Notes under the pieces: generated by a model
What the model saw: the letters and a program-made list of their open reading frames with translations, nothing else
What the model was told of the DNA's origin: nothing
The model's database searches: none
Program-made: the position numbers and the translations under genes
Shown: positions 35,009-42,828 of the stretch, piece after piece
Layout: each line of letters begins with the position of its first letter
Position numbering within the stretch: the first letter of the stretch is position 1
Source: a bacterium
GTDB taxonomy: Bacteria > Desulfobacterota > Desulfocorpusculales > Desulfocorpusculum
DNA: 64,000 bases
Direction: 5' to 3'
NCBI GenBank assembly: GCA_037481695.1
Contig: JBBFLE010000004.1
Span: 62,001 to 126,000 of the forward strand

Positions 35009-35027
35009 AAAAAATCAAGGATTTTTT
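35009..35027. repeat. Weak inverted repeat after the RlpA gene
   Basis: AAAAAATC and GATTTTTT form an 8-bp AT-rich stem with a 3-base loop, 15 bases after the stop. It could be a weak terminator, but the stem has only one G-C pair. Confidence 0.3.
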
Positions 35028-35030
35028 CTC

Positions 35031-35059
35031 TTTACCTGCATGCTGGCTTTAAGTAAAAT
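35031..35059 (+). promoter_or_regulatory. Predicted promoter of the response-regulator/stub-kinase gene
   Basis: TTTACC (35031-35036), a 17-base spacer and TAAAAT (35054-35059), matching four and five of six consensus positions. The ATG is at 35101. Confidence 0.45.
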
Positions 35060-35100
35060 CCCCCGCAGGGGTACCATTAGTCCCAAAGAGAGGTGGCTCC

Positions 35101-36228
35101 ATGGAAGTACTCGTGGTGGATGACGAACCTCAGCTTTCGGAAATCATGGCCGAGTATCTGAGCCGCTGTGGATACCACGTTACCTGCGCCCAGAATGGGG
35201 GGGAGTCCCTTGAGCTGATTCGGGCAAAGTACTTCTCTGTTGTCATCTCGGATATAACCATGCCGGGTATTAGCGGTTTGGAGCTTTTGAAGTCAATCAG
35301 GGAAATCTATCCTGAAACCAGTGTCATCTTGATGACAGGCTCTGCCAGCGCCCAGGCTGCCAAAGAAGCTCTAGAAAAAGGTGCTTTCGCGGTGCTTCAG
35401 AAACCTTTTTCCCTGCAGGAACTGAAAAAAAAGGTGGATCAGGCCGCAAGGCTCCGTAGCATGGGGCCCCCAAAAGGAATCATGAGAGGTTCAAAGAATC
35501 CTGATCATGGGGAGCAGCAGTCATCCAGCTCCCTCAGGAGCAAAGAATTACAGGTTCTTGCCTCCATGGGAGCTGCCTTGGCCTTGGCTGACAAACAAGG
35601 GATTGTTCTGGATGTCAATGATGGCTTCTGCAGGACATTCAACAAGAAAGACGTGCAGGTAAGAGGCAACTCCCTGTGCAAGGCACTGGGCTGCTCTCTG
35701 TCATCAGAGAGCACATGCTCCAATCCCTGCGAAATGTGGGATAGATTCCAAAGAGTTGTAAGACAGAAGCACTCCTCCGGGCCTTTTGTTTGCAGTATCC
35801 CTCTTCAAGGAAGAGGTACCAGGCAACACTTCATTTTCCACACAAGGGTCCTTATGCTTCCACAGGGCAATGGCTCTGGGGCAGGCCAGGAGCGACTGGC
35901 AGTTCTCATGGAAGACATCTCAGAGTTCCTGGATGCAGAGGCCCAGGTACTGGACCCCGGTTGTTTGGGCTGCCTGGGAGAGATAACAAGAGACATAGTG
36001 CATGAACTGGCCCAGCCTCTGAATGCCATCTCAGCTCAATGCCAGCTCCTCAAGTTCAGAATAGAACAACAAGGTGAGTCCTCCAAGGAAGTTGTACTTT
36101 CCAGTCTGGCTGAGCTCCAGAGGCAAACTTCCCGAATGACAGAGGTCCTAAACCATCTAAGATCAGGTTACAGAAACAAAACCCTTGTAGGTCCTCAAGG
36201 GCCCAACCAAGGCTCCTCTGCGCAGTGA
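35101..36228 (+). CDS. Response regulator-PAS-HisKA protein without ATPase domain
   Basis: This 375-residue protein has an N-terminal REC (residues about 1-118): VVDDEP, phospho-Asp in VVISDITMPGISGLELL, Lys in VLQKPF. A PAS-like domain follows (about 150-275), with a cysteine-rich insert CKALGCSLSSESTCSNPC. A HisKA-like helix pair contains His301 (IVHELAQPLNAISAQCQLL), and the protein ends about 65 residues later. No HATPase_c is present in this or the next frame; the stop is clean. It may dimerise with a complete kinase or shuttle phosphate. It heads the signalling island. Confidence 0.87.
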   Translation: MEVLVVDDEPQLSEIMAEYLSRCGYHVTCAQNGGESLELIRAKYFSVVISDITMPGISGLELLKSIREIYPETSVILMTGSASAQAAKEALEKGAFAVLQKPFSLQELKKKVDQAARLRSMGPPKGIMRGSKNPDHGEQQSSSSLRSKELQVLASMGAALALADKQGIVLDVNDGFCRTFNKKDVQVRGNSLCKALGCSLSSESTCSNPCEMWDRFQRVVRQKHSSGPFVCSIPLQGRGTRQHFIFHTRVLMLPQGNGSGAGQERLAVLMEDISEFLDAEAQVLDPGCLGCLGEITRDIVHELAQPLNAISAQCQLLKFRIEQQGESSKEVVLSSLAELQRQTSRMTEVLNHLRSGYRNKTLVGPQGPNQGSSAQ

Positions 36229-36326
36229 AGAACCTAAGCTAGAGTCTGTCCTTACCCCAAATGCTCACCCAGTCCGGTCTTAGGGCCTCTGCCAAGCCCA
36301 AGATGAACTGCATTGACGTGTTGACA

Positions 36327-36342
36327 TGGCATGAAAACTGCT
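36327..36342 (+). promoter_or_regulatory. Possible sigma-54 promoter
   Basis: TGGCATG, then AAAA and CTGCT: GG at 36328-36329 and GC at 36340-36341 are 10 bases apart. It agrees with the -24/-12 consensus except in two positions. The diguanylate cyclase ATG is 43 bases downstream. Confidence 0.55.
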
Positions 36343-36384
36343 ATCAACGCAGCGCAGGACCACTTTTGAGGAGTGAGTGAAGCC

Positions 36385-37452
36385 ATGATGGATAATGCCC
36401 TGACACAGATGTGGAATCAGTCCCAAGGCTTTTATCAGGTACAGGAGGCTCTTTTTCACCCATGTTCTTTGCTCTCCATGCCAGATCTTTCTGCTCAGGA
36501 AGTAATGCTGCCAGATTCCATGGCCCAAGCCCAGGTCCCCTCGGTGCTGTGGGCTTATGAAAGGCCCCTTCAGCCCTGGTTGAAGTCGCTGGTGCGATCC
36601 GCTCTTGGCAGCAAGGTGTGCCTGCGCATGGTGAGGTCCTTTCCCATGGCTTTGGCTGAAATCTCCTCAAGATCTTTTGAACTTCTGTTGACAGGAAAAG
36701 ACCTGGAACAGGGAAGCGGTTTTCAACTGGTCCAATCCCTAAGGGAAAAGAACATTTGGACTCCTGCTGTTCTGCTTACATACAGGGGAGATGAGGATTT
36801 GGCGGCCAGATGCCTGGAAGAGGGCTTTGCTGCGTACCTGGCAGGAGAGATGTTGGGGGACGCACCCAGAGTTTCACAGAGAATCCAAAAGGCCTTGGAG
36901 GAAGGCTTAAGAAGAAAGAAAACCGCAGCCTTTTTGAGGCAGGTGGGTCAGATGGCCATAACAGATCCTCTCACATCTCTGTACAACAGGTTTTTCATGG
37001 AAAAGCTCTTGGAAATGGAGACCTCAAGGTGCCTTCGCTATGGAGAGCCTTTTTGTGTGGCCCTTCTGGATCTGGATGGTTTCAAGAAGGTAAACGATCT
37101 CTTGGGCCATCTAAGAGGAGACCAGCTGCTGGTGGAGCTGGCTCAGGTACTAAAGAAAACCGTTAGGGCAACCGATCATATTGGGCGGTATGGAGGAGAT
37201 GAATTCCTGATGATTCTGCCCAAGGCCAGCCTGGTAAATGGCATCAGCCTATGTACCAGGATCATCCAGGCCGTAAGGAGCCGTGATTCGTGGGTCCAAG
37301 CACCAAACCCCAAGATCAGCCTCAGCATAGGGCTCACCCACTGGAGAGGGGATCAGGCCCTTGCCTGGGAGTCTATCCTGGAGAAAACAGACAGGGTTCT
37401 TTACCAGGCCAAGAGCAAGGGCAAGAACCGGATCTGCTACGAATTCTCCTGA
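36385..37452 (+). CDS. Diguanylate cyclase with degenerate receiver domain
   Basis: This is a 355-residue protein. Residues about 70-165 look like a REC fold, but the phospho-Asp position is Gly (ELLLTGKDLEQGSGFQL) and the acidic pocket is missing, so it is a pseudo-receiver. The GGDEF domain (about 185-355) is intact: DPLTSLYNRFFMEKLL, DLDGFKKVNDLLGHLRGD, RYGGDEFLMILP. An I-site RxxD (RATD) lies 5 residues before GGDEF, allowing product inhibition. It should make c-di-GMP. A GTG at 36373 is a possible earlier start. CheA follows, so c-di-GMP and chemosensing may be linked here. Confidence 0.9.
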   Translation: MMDNALTQMWNQSQGFYQVQEALFHPCSLLSMPDLSAQEVMLPDSMAQAQVPSVLWAYERPLQPWLKSLVRSALGSKVCLRMVRSFPMALAEISSRSFELLLTGKDLEQGSGFQLVQSLREKNIWTPAVLLTYRGDEDLAARCLEEGFAAYLAGEMLGDAPRVSQRIQKALEEGLRRKKTAAFLRQVGQMAITDPLTSLYNRFFMEKLLEMETSRCLRYGEPFCVALLDLDGFKKVNDLLGHLRGDQLLVELAQVLKKTVRATDHIGRYGGDEFLMILPKASLVNGISLCTRIIQAVRSRDSWVQAPNPKISLSIGLTHWRGDQALAWESILEKTDRVLYQAKSKGKNRICYEFS

Positions 37453-37542
37453 TTTTCCCAGAAGGCCTGGGTGGGATCTTGGAAAGATTTCATTGCTTTC
37501 CCGGGGATCACGGAAAAAGCCCATGCACAAGGAGGAACAAGA

Positions 37543-39756
37543 GTGACTCAAGAGTCTTCTGACAGCAGGGATTTCCAGGAAATGATTCAGGAGCTGGCTG
37601 CGGCTTTGGTCTTGGCCGACCCAGGTGATCTAAGCACGTTTCAGTCTGTTTTCAATGTGCTGGATTCATTGTCCAGACATCCCATCGCATCAGCGGATTC
37701 AAGGGTGTGCGGAGTCATTGGAGAGCTCAGGGAAAAGCTGGAATCGTGCATCATGGGGGGTGCATGTTTGGAGGAGCTCATGCCTGAGCTGGAAAAGGCT
37801 CTCCAGCAGATATCTCTGGAGAGCCTCCCAGAGAACTCTGTGGATCCCTGCCAGGATTCCCTGCCACCTGATACAAGAACCGAAGGTGACTCATCCCATA
37901 AACCCCTGGACTCCAGAGCACAACCCGAGGAGTCCATCGCAGATCCTGAACTCCTCAAAGAATTCCTGGCAGAGGCCAGGGAAAATCTGGATTCCATAGA
38001 GGTGGAAATACTGGCCCTAGAGGAGAATCCATCGGAATTGGAAGTCATTCACCGAATCTTTAGGCCCTTTCACACCATCAAAGGGGTCTCGGGATTCTTG
38101 AATCTGCAACAGGTGCACACCCTCTCCCACAAGGTGGAGGATGTGTTGGACAAGGCCAGAAACGGCTCCATGGCCATGACTCAGGAAGTCATTGACATGG
38201 TCCTGGAGGCCGTAGACCTTCTAAAGGCTCTTCTAGATGCCACAGAGAAGAAATCTATGGGACAGCCACACCAGGATTGCTCTGATCGCTTGGAGGATTT
38301 TCTGGAGCGTCTGGCAGCAATGGACTCACAAGAGGAAGCCCCCATTGAGCAGGATCCTCCTCCTCTGGGCCAGCTGCTGGTGGCCACCAGCAAGGTGAGT
38401 TCAGAGGATATCTCGCAGGCCCTCCAGGTGCAAGAGTCTGTGGCGTCTGATAGGCCCCTGGGACAGATCCTGGTGGAGCAAGGCAAGGTGGCTCCCAAAG
38501 ACGTAGAGAAGGCCTTGAAGGTCCAGCAAGCATTCGCCCAGGTGTCCGAGGAATCCCGAACCTCAGCCCTGGGCGGAACCATCAGGGTGGATATGGCCAA
38601 GCTGGACAATCTTGTGGACATGGTGGGCGAGCTTGTGATCGCACAGTCCCTGATAAGGCAAAACCCGCGAATCCAGGAAGCAATGGATCACAGGCTCAGC
38701 AAGGATTTCGGCCATCTGGGCCGCATAACCTCAGAGCTACAGCGCACCGCCATGTCCATGCGGATGGTGCCCATCAAGCATACCTTCCAAAAAATGATCA
38801 GGTTGGTGAGGGATCTTTCCCGCAAGTCCGGCAAGGCAGTACAGCTACTCATGTCCGGCGAAGAAACAGAAATAGACAGAAGCATGGTGGATGCCATTCA
38901 TGATCCACTTGTGCACATGATCCGTAACTCTGTGGACCACGGCATAGAGCCTCCAGAGAAGCGGGAACAAAGGGGCAAACCCCCAGTGGGCACCATCCAC
39001 TTGAGGGCATATCACAAGGGAGGGCATGTGATAATCGAGATCCAGGATGACGGTGGAGGGCTGGACCTGGAGAAGATTCTCCACAAGGCAAGAGAAAAAG
39101 GGCTGGTCAGGCCAGAGGAGAGCCTTTCGGATCACGAAATCTACCAGCTCATATTCCATCCTGGGTTTTCCACGGCTGAGCGGGTCACTGATGTCTCAGG
39201 CCGGGGCGTGGGAATGGACGTGGTAAAAAAGGCCATAGAGAAGTTAAGAGGCAGGATAGAGCTATTCTCCCAACCAGGTCTGGGCTGCAGCGTGGTGGTA
39301 AAACTCCCCCTCACGCTGGCCATCATTGATGGCATGATAGTCCGAGTGGGCACAGAGCGTTACATAATCCCCACCATGAGCATAAAGGAAACCTTTCAGC
39401 CTGATGAGAGTTCTGTCTCAACGGTGCATGGCCGGGGAGAGGTTATCCGAGTCCGGGATAGGCTCCTGCCTTTAATGAGGCTCCACAGGGTCTTTGGCAT
39501 ACCCACGGCCCGTGTCAGGCCCTCGGAAGCCCTTGGAATAGTGGTGGACAACGAGGGAGACTCCTGGTGTCTGCTGGTGGACCAGGTGATAGGTAAGCAG
39601 GAGGTAGTCATAAAGAGCTTGGGTCAGGGCCTCAAGCATTCACAAGGGGTCTCAGGAGGAGCCATCCTGGGAGACGGCAGAGTGGCCCTGATACTTGATG
39701 TTGCAGGACTATTGACCCTGACACAGGGCCTAAGGCAGGACACCCTGGAGTCCTGA
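37543..39756 (+). CDS. cheA: CheA histidine kinase with MshEN-like repeats
   Basis: This is a 737-residue CheA. Its N-terminal helical region (about 1-110) is unassigned. The Hpt (P1) domain has His177 in RPFHTIKGVSGFLNL. Two tandem repeats at about 275-328 (LGQLLVATSKVSSEDISQAL and LGQILVEQGKVAPKDVEKAL) follow the 24-residue MshEN motif pattern. The dimerisation segment (AMSMRMVPIKHTFQK), ATPase (HMIRNSVDHGIEPPEKR, then IQDDGGGLD, SGRGVGMDVVKKAI) and C-terminal CheW domain are normal. There is no P2 CheY-binding domain. GTG at 37543, with AAGGAGG 7 bases away, is clearly the start. CheW and a receptor follow. Confidence 0.93.
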   Translation: MTQESSDSRDFQEMIQELAAALVLADPGDLSTFQSVFNVLDSLSRHPIASADSRVCGVIGELREKLESCIMGGACLEELMPELEKALQQISLESLPENSVDPCQDSLPPDTRTEGDSSHKPLDSRAQPEESIADPELLKEFLAEARENLDSIEVEILALEENPSELEVIHRIFRPFHTIKGVSGFLNLQQVHTLSHKVEDVLDKARNGSMAMTQEVIDMVLEAVDLLKALLDATEKKSMGQPHQDCSDRLEDFLERLAAMDSQEEAPIEQDPPPLGQLLVATSKVSSEDISQALQVQESVASDRPLGQILVEQGKVAPKDVEKALKVQQAFAQVSEESRTSALGGTIRVDMAKLDNLVDMVGELVIAQSLIRQNPRIQEAMDHRLSKDFGHLGRITSELQRTAMSMRMVPIKHTFQKMIRLVRDLSRKSGKAVQLLMSGEETEIDRSMVDAIHDPLVHMIRNSVDHGIEPPEKREQRGKPPVGTIHLRAYHKGGHVIIEIQDDGGGLDLEKILHKAREKGLVRPEESLSDHEIYQLIFHPGFSTAERVTDVSGRGVGMDVVKKAIEKLRGRIELFSQPGLGCSVVVKLPLTLAIIDGMIVRVGTERYIIPTMSIKETFQPDESSVSTVHGRGEVIRVRDRLLPLMRLHRVFGIPTARVRPSEALGIVVDNEGDSWCLLVDQVIGKQEVVIKSLGQGLKHSQGVSGGAILGDGRVALILDVAGLLTLTQGLRQDTLES

Positions 39757-40179
39757 GCCCATTATTGAGGAAGTGATCTTGACTCAACAGGCCAGGGCCC
39801 CATGAATTCTTGGCCCATCCCTCTTGAAGCTCCCCCCAAGAACTCCCACCCCATTGCCCTTCCGCAACTTGCCACGGGCTCCTCCCAAGGGGCCCGTGGC
39901 AACCCACCCAGGCCTACAGGCCCATTACTGGCAGCCAAGTGGCTCATCCCAAGAGATTCCAAAGGCGAATCCATTTCCGCTTGGGAAAGGACCTTTTTTG
40001 GGGCTTTAGCTGGGCCTCGAACAAAGGAAAAACCCAGGTTCAGCAGCAAAGAGGGCCTGGCCAGCAGGCCAGGCTAAAGTACTAGGACCGGGTTGCCGAA
40101 ACATGTAATGGACCATAACAGCAGCCGAGGGGGGGCTTTTGCCAGAAATAAGGCCAAATCAAATCAGGAGGGCATATAC
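39757..40179. other. 423-base gap between cheA and cheW
   Basis: No gene is supported here. The segment contains a perfect hairpin (39871-39900) and a GG-N10-GC match (TGGCAGC, CAAG, TGGCT at 39929-39944) that is a weak sigma-54 candidate. The break suggests cheW and the receptor form a separate transcription unit from cheA. Confidence 0.4.
39871..39900. repeat. Inverted repeat in the cheA-cheW gap
   Basis: GCCACGGGC (39871-39879) and GCCCGTGGC (39892-39900) form a perfect 9-bp GC-rich stem with a 12-base loop. No T-run follows on either strand. It could be a 3' stabiliser of the cheA mRNA or a protein site. Confidence 0.5.
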
Positions 40180-40683
40180 ATGAAAGTTACCCAGAGTTCC
40201 CAGGAAGCGGTTGGGTCGGCACGGGACGGGAAGTACTTGACCTTCTCCCTGGCCGGTGAGGAGTACGGCATTGGGATCCTCAAGGTCAGGGAGATCATCG
40301 GTATGATGCCCATCACCCCAGTGCCTCTGGCACCAGAGTTCCTCAAAGGGGTGATCAATCTGAGGGGAAAGGTCATCCCAGTTGTGGATCTGAGGCGCAA
40401 GTTCGGCATGGAGGAAGCTCAGATAACCGAGCGCACTTGCATAATAGTGGTGGAGATAACCGGCGGCAACACCCATGTTCTCATGGGCATAGTGGTGGAC
40501 GCTGTCTCCGAGGTGCTAAATGTCAGGGCCTCTGACATAGAACAGACACCCAACCTGGGGGGAAGCCTGAAGGCTGATTACATCCTGGGCATAGGAAAGA
40601 TGGACGGTGGCATAAAGATCCTGTTGGACATAGACAAGGTGCTAAGCAGCCAAGAGATCCTTGAGGTCCACAAGGCTGCCTGA
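40180..40683 (+). CDS. cheW: Chemotaxis coupling protein CheW
   Basis: This 167-residue CheW domain shows [45 protein letters not shown], then [10 protein letters not shown] and [12 protein letters not shown]. The conserved [11 protein letters not shown] is the CheA/receptor interface. AGGAGG precedes the ATG at 40180; the longer frame from 40093 has no family match. It couples the receptor encoded 50 bases downstream to CheA. Confidence 0.95.
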   Translation: MKVTQSSQEAVGSARDGKYLTFSLAGEEYGIGILKVREIIGMMPITPVPLAPEFLKGVINLRGKVIPVVDLRRKFGMEEAQITERTCIIVVEITGGNTHVLMGIVVDAVSEVLNVRASDIEQTPNLGGSLKADYILGIGKMDGGIKILLDIDKVLSSQEILEVHKAA

Positions 40684-40733
40684 AAGAAAAGATCCCTGAA
40701 ACAGGGTTAGAACAAATTGGGAGGGGAAAAAAC

Positions 40734-42767
40734 ATGGCTAGACGCGTCAGATTGGGGACAAAGTTGGTTTTGATCTTCTTGGCAGCAGGGCTTTTGCCCA
40801 TGGTTGCCACAGGTCTTTACAATTACCTTCAAACTCAAAGCGTCTTCAAACAAAGGATACTCAACGAGAACAGCCTCTACGTGGAGCAGAAGGCCAAGAT
40901 TCTTCAGGACTGGTTTGCTCAGAAGGCTTCTGAAGTCCAGATGATGCTTCGCATACCGGTTCTGTATGAGAGCGTTTATGCCATGAGCCTTATGCAAAGG
41001 GACATGGGGGATGCAGTATTCACCATGAAGTACATGGCCCTGGAACGTCTGCTGGTAAATTTCATAAAAGAAAAGGGCTACAGCAACGCTGCCGTTGTAC
41101 ATATGGATGGAACCGTGATTTACGATAGCACCAAGGGGGAACGCTCAGGAGAAGGTAAGTCAGTAGCCGACAGGCCCTATTTCAAAGAGGCCTCCCGGGG
41201 CAAGCTGGCCCTGAGCCCCATCTTTCATTCTCCCATACTCACCGAACCTGTTTTGGTCATAGCAGGACCCATCCTCAGGGAGGGAGACAAGGGGGAGGTC
41301 ATAGGGGTCTTTCTGGTGACCCTTCCCTCCAAGCCCATCTCAGAGATGTTGCTCCAAGGCGTGGAACGTCTTGGCCAAGGAGGAGACACTTACCTGGTGA
41401 ATCACACGGGCACCCTTGTGAGCGCATCCAAGAGATTCAAGGAAAACGAGGTGCTTAAGACCCAGTTGGACACAGAGCCTGTCAAGGCTCTCTTGGAAAA
41501 GGGCATCAAGCCTGCCAAGGCTGATTTTTCCGGCGCCTTGGTGGCCCCGGATAAAGACGGACGCAATCTACTTACCAGCTTTGCTGTGGTCAAGATCGGG
41601 GAGCATTTGTACGGACTTCTGGCAGAGCAGGAAGAATCCCAGGCCATGGCCCAGCTGGTTGCCATGAGAAACGTCTCTGTTCTTAGTCTGGCAGTGGCAG
41701 CTCTTTTGGTGGGCATGTGCGGATTTTGGGTGGGCCGCACCATAGCAGGACCACTTCGAAAGGTGGCCGGGGGGCTCACAGAGGCGGCCTCCCAGAGCGC
41801 CTCAGCCTCCAGCCAGGTTGCCTCGGCCAGCCAGTCCCTTGCCGAAGGGGCCTCAGAGCAGGCAGCCTCCCTGGAAGAGACCTCCTCCTCCCTGGAAGAA
41901 ATGGCCTCCATGACCAGACAAAACGCCGACAATGCCAGGCAGGCCAACAACTTGATGAAAGAGACGGCCAAGGTGGTCTCCCAGGCCAGGGAGGCCATGG
42001 ATGGGCTCACCCAGGCCATGGGGGCCATATCCAAGGCCAGTGACCAGACGGCCAAGATCATCAAGACCATTGATGAAATAGCCTTCCAGACCAATCTACT
42101 GGCCCTAAACGCCGCCGTGGAAGCAGCCCGCGCCGGAGAGGCGGGAGCGGGCTTTGCAGTTGTGGCCGACGAGGTAAGAAACCTGGCCCAGAGGGCTGCG
42201 GAGGCTGCCAAGAATACTGCCAATCTCATCGAGGAGACCGTAAAGAGAATCAAGGAGGGCTCCTCCATGGTTGGCACCACCAATGAGGCCTTCGAGAAGG
42301 TGGCCCAGGGCACGGGAAAGGTGGAAGAACTCCTGGGAGAGATCTCGGCTGCCTCACAGGAGCAGGCCCAGGGCATAGAACAGCTCAACCAGGCCGTGGC
42401 CCAGATGGACAGGGTCGTACAACAAAATGCGGCCAATGCCGAGGAAAGCGCCTCTGCAGCCCAGCAGCTCCAGGCTCAGGCCCAGATTCTGCAGGGAGTT
42501 GTCAAGGAACTGGTGCAGCTTGTGGAGGGCTCTGGAAGATCAGAGACAGGACTGCGCAGGTTCAAGATCAAAAGAGAAAAGTCAGAGGAAAAAACCACAA
42601 TGATGAAACCCTCGGCCCCAATGGGAGAGCGTGAGGCTTGGGCTGGGGCTGACATGGGACCAAATCCCGCGCTCAAGGAAAAGGGTAATGGCAGACAGAG
42701 GCCCAAACCTGTTCCATCAGAGGTGATCCCCTTGGATGAGGATGAAAAGCACTTCAAGGAGTTCTGA
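40734..42767 (+). CDS. Methyl-accepting chemotaxis protein with double-Cache-type sensor
   Basis: This is a 677-residue receptor. TM1 lies at about 11-33 ([21 protein letters not shown]), and a large periplasmic sensor (about 35-300) resembles dCache ([27 protein letters not shown]). TM2 follows (about 305-328, [18 protein letters not shown]), with a short HAMP. The cytoplasmic hairpin tip [18 protein letters not shown] is intact, flanked by methylation helices. The C-terminus ends HFKEF, an aromatic-x-x-F ending like CheR/CheB tethers. GGGAGGGG precedes the ATG. It is likely co-transcribed with cheW. The ligand is unknown. Confidence 0.94.
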   Translation: MARRVRLGTKLVLIFLAAGLLPMVATGLYNYLQTQSVFKQRILNENSLYVEQKAKILQDWFAQKASEVQMMLRIPVLYESVYAMSLMQRDMGDAVFTMKYMALERLLVNFIKEKGYSNAAVVHMDGTVIYDSTKGERSGEGKSVADRPYFKEASRGKLALSPIFHSPILTEPVLVIAGPILREGDKGEVIGVFLVTLPSKPISEMLLQGVERLGQGGDTYLVNHTGTLVSASKRFKENEVLKTQLDTEPVKALLEKGIKPAKADFSGALVAPDKDGRNLLTSFAVVKIGEHLYGLLAEQEESQAMAQLVAMRNVSVLSLAVAALLVGMCGFWVGRTIAGPLRKVAGGLTEAASQSASASSQVASASQSLAEGASEQAASLEETSSSLEEMASMTRQNADNARQANNLMKETAKVVSQAREAMDGLTQAMGAISKASDQTAKIIKTIDEIAFQTNLLALNAAVEAARAGEAGAGFAVVADEVRNLAQRAAEAAKNTANLIEETVKRIKEGSSMVGTTNEAFEKVAQGTGKVEELLGEISAASQEQAQGIEQLNQAVAQMDRVVQQNAANAEESASAAQQLQAQAQILQGVVKELVQLVEGSGRSETGLRRFKIKREKSEEKTTMMKPSAPMGEREAWAGADMGPNPALKEKGNGRQRPKPVPSEVIPLDEDEKHFKEF

Positions 42768-42828
42768 AAGGCATGGAGCAGCATACCAATGCTCTGATCT
42801 GAAAGAAACCGCTCCCAGGAAAAGCCCC

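Noticed and set aside
39929-39944. Sigma-54-like element before cheW
   Set aside because: The GG-N10-GC spacing is right, but the -12 element is TGGC and it is 236 bases from cheW; noted only as weak.
41402-42436. Minus-strand frame of 344 codons rich in Ala and Ser
   Set aside because: Antisense of the repetitive receptor coiled-coil; the composition mirrors Ala/Gln/Glu codons of the real gene.
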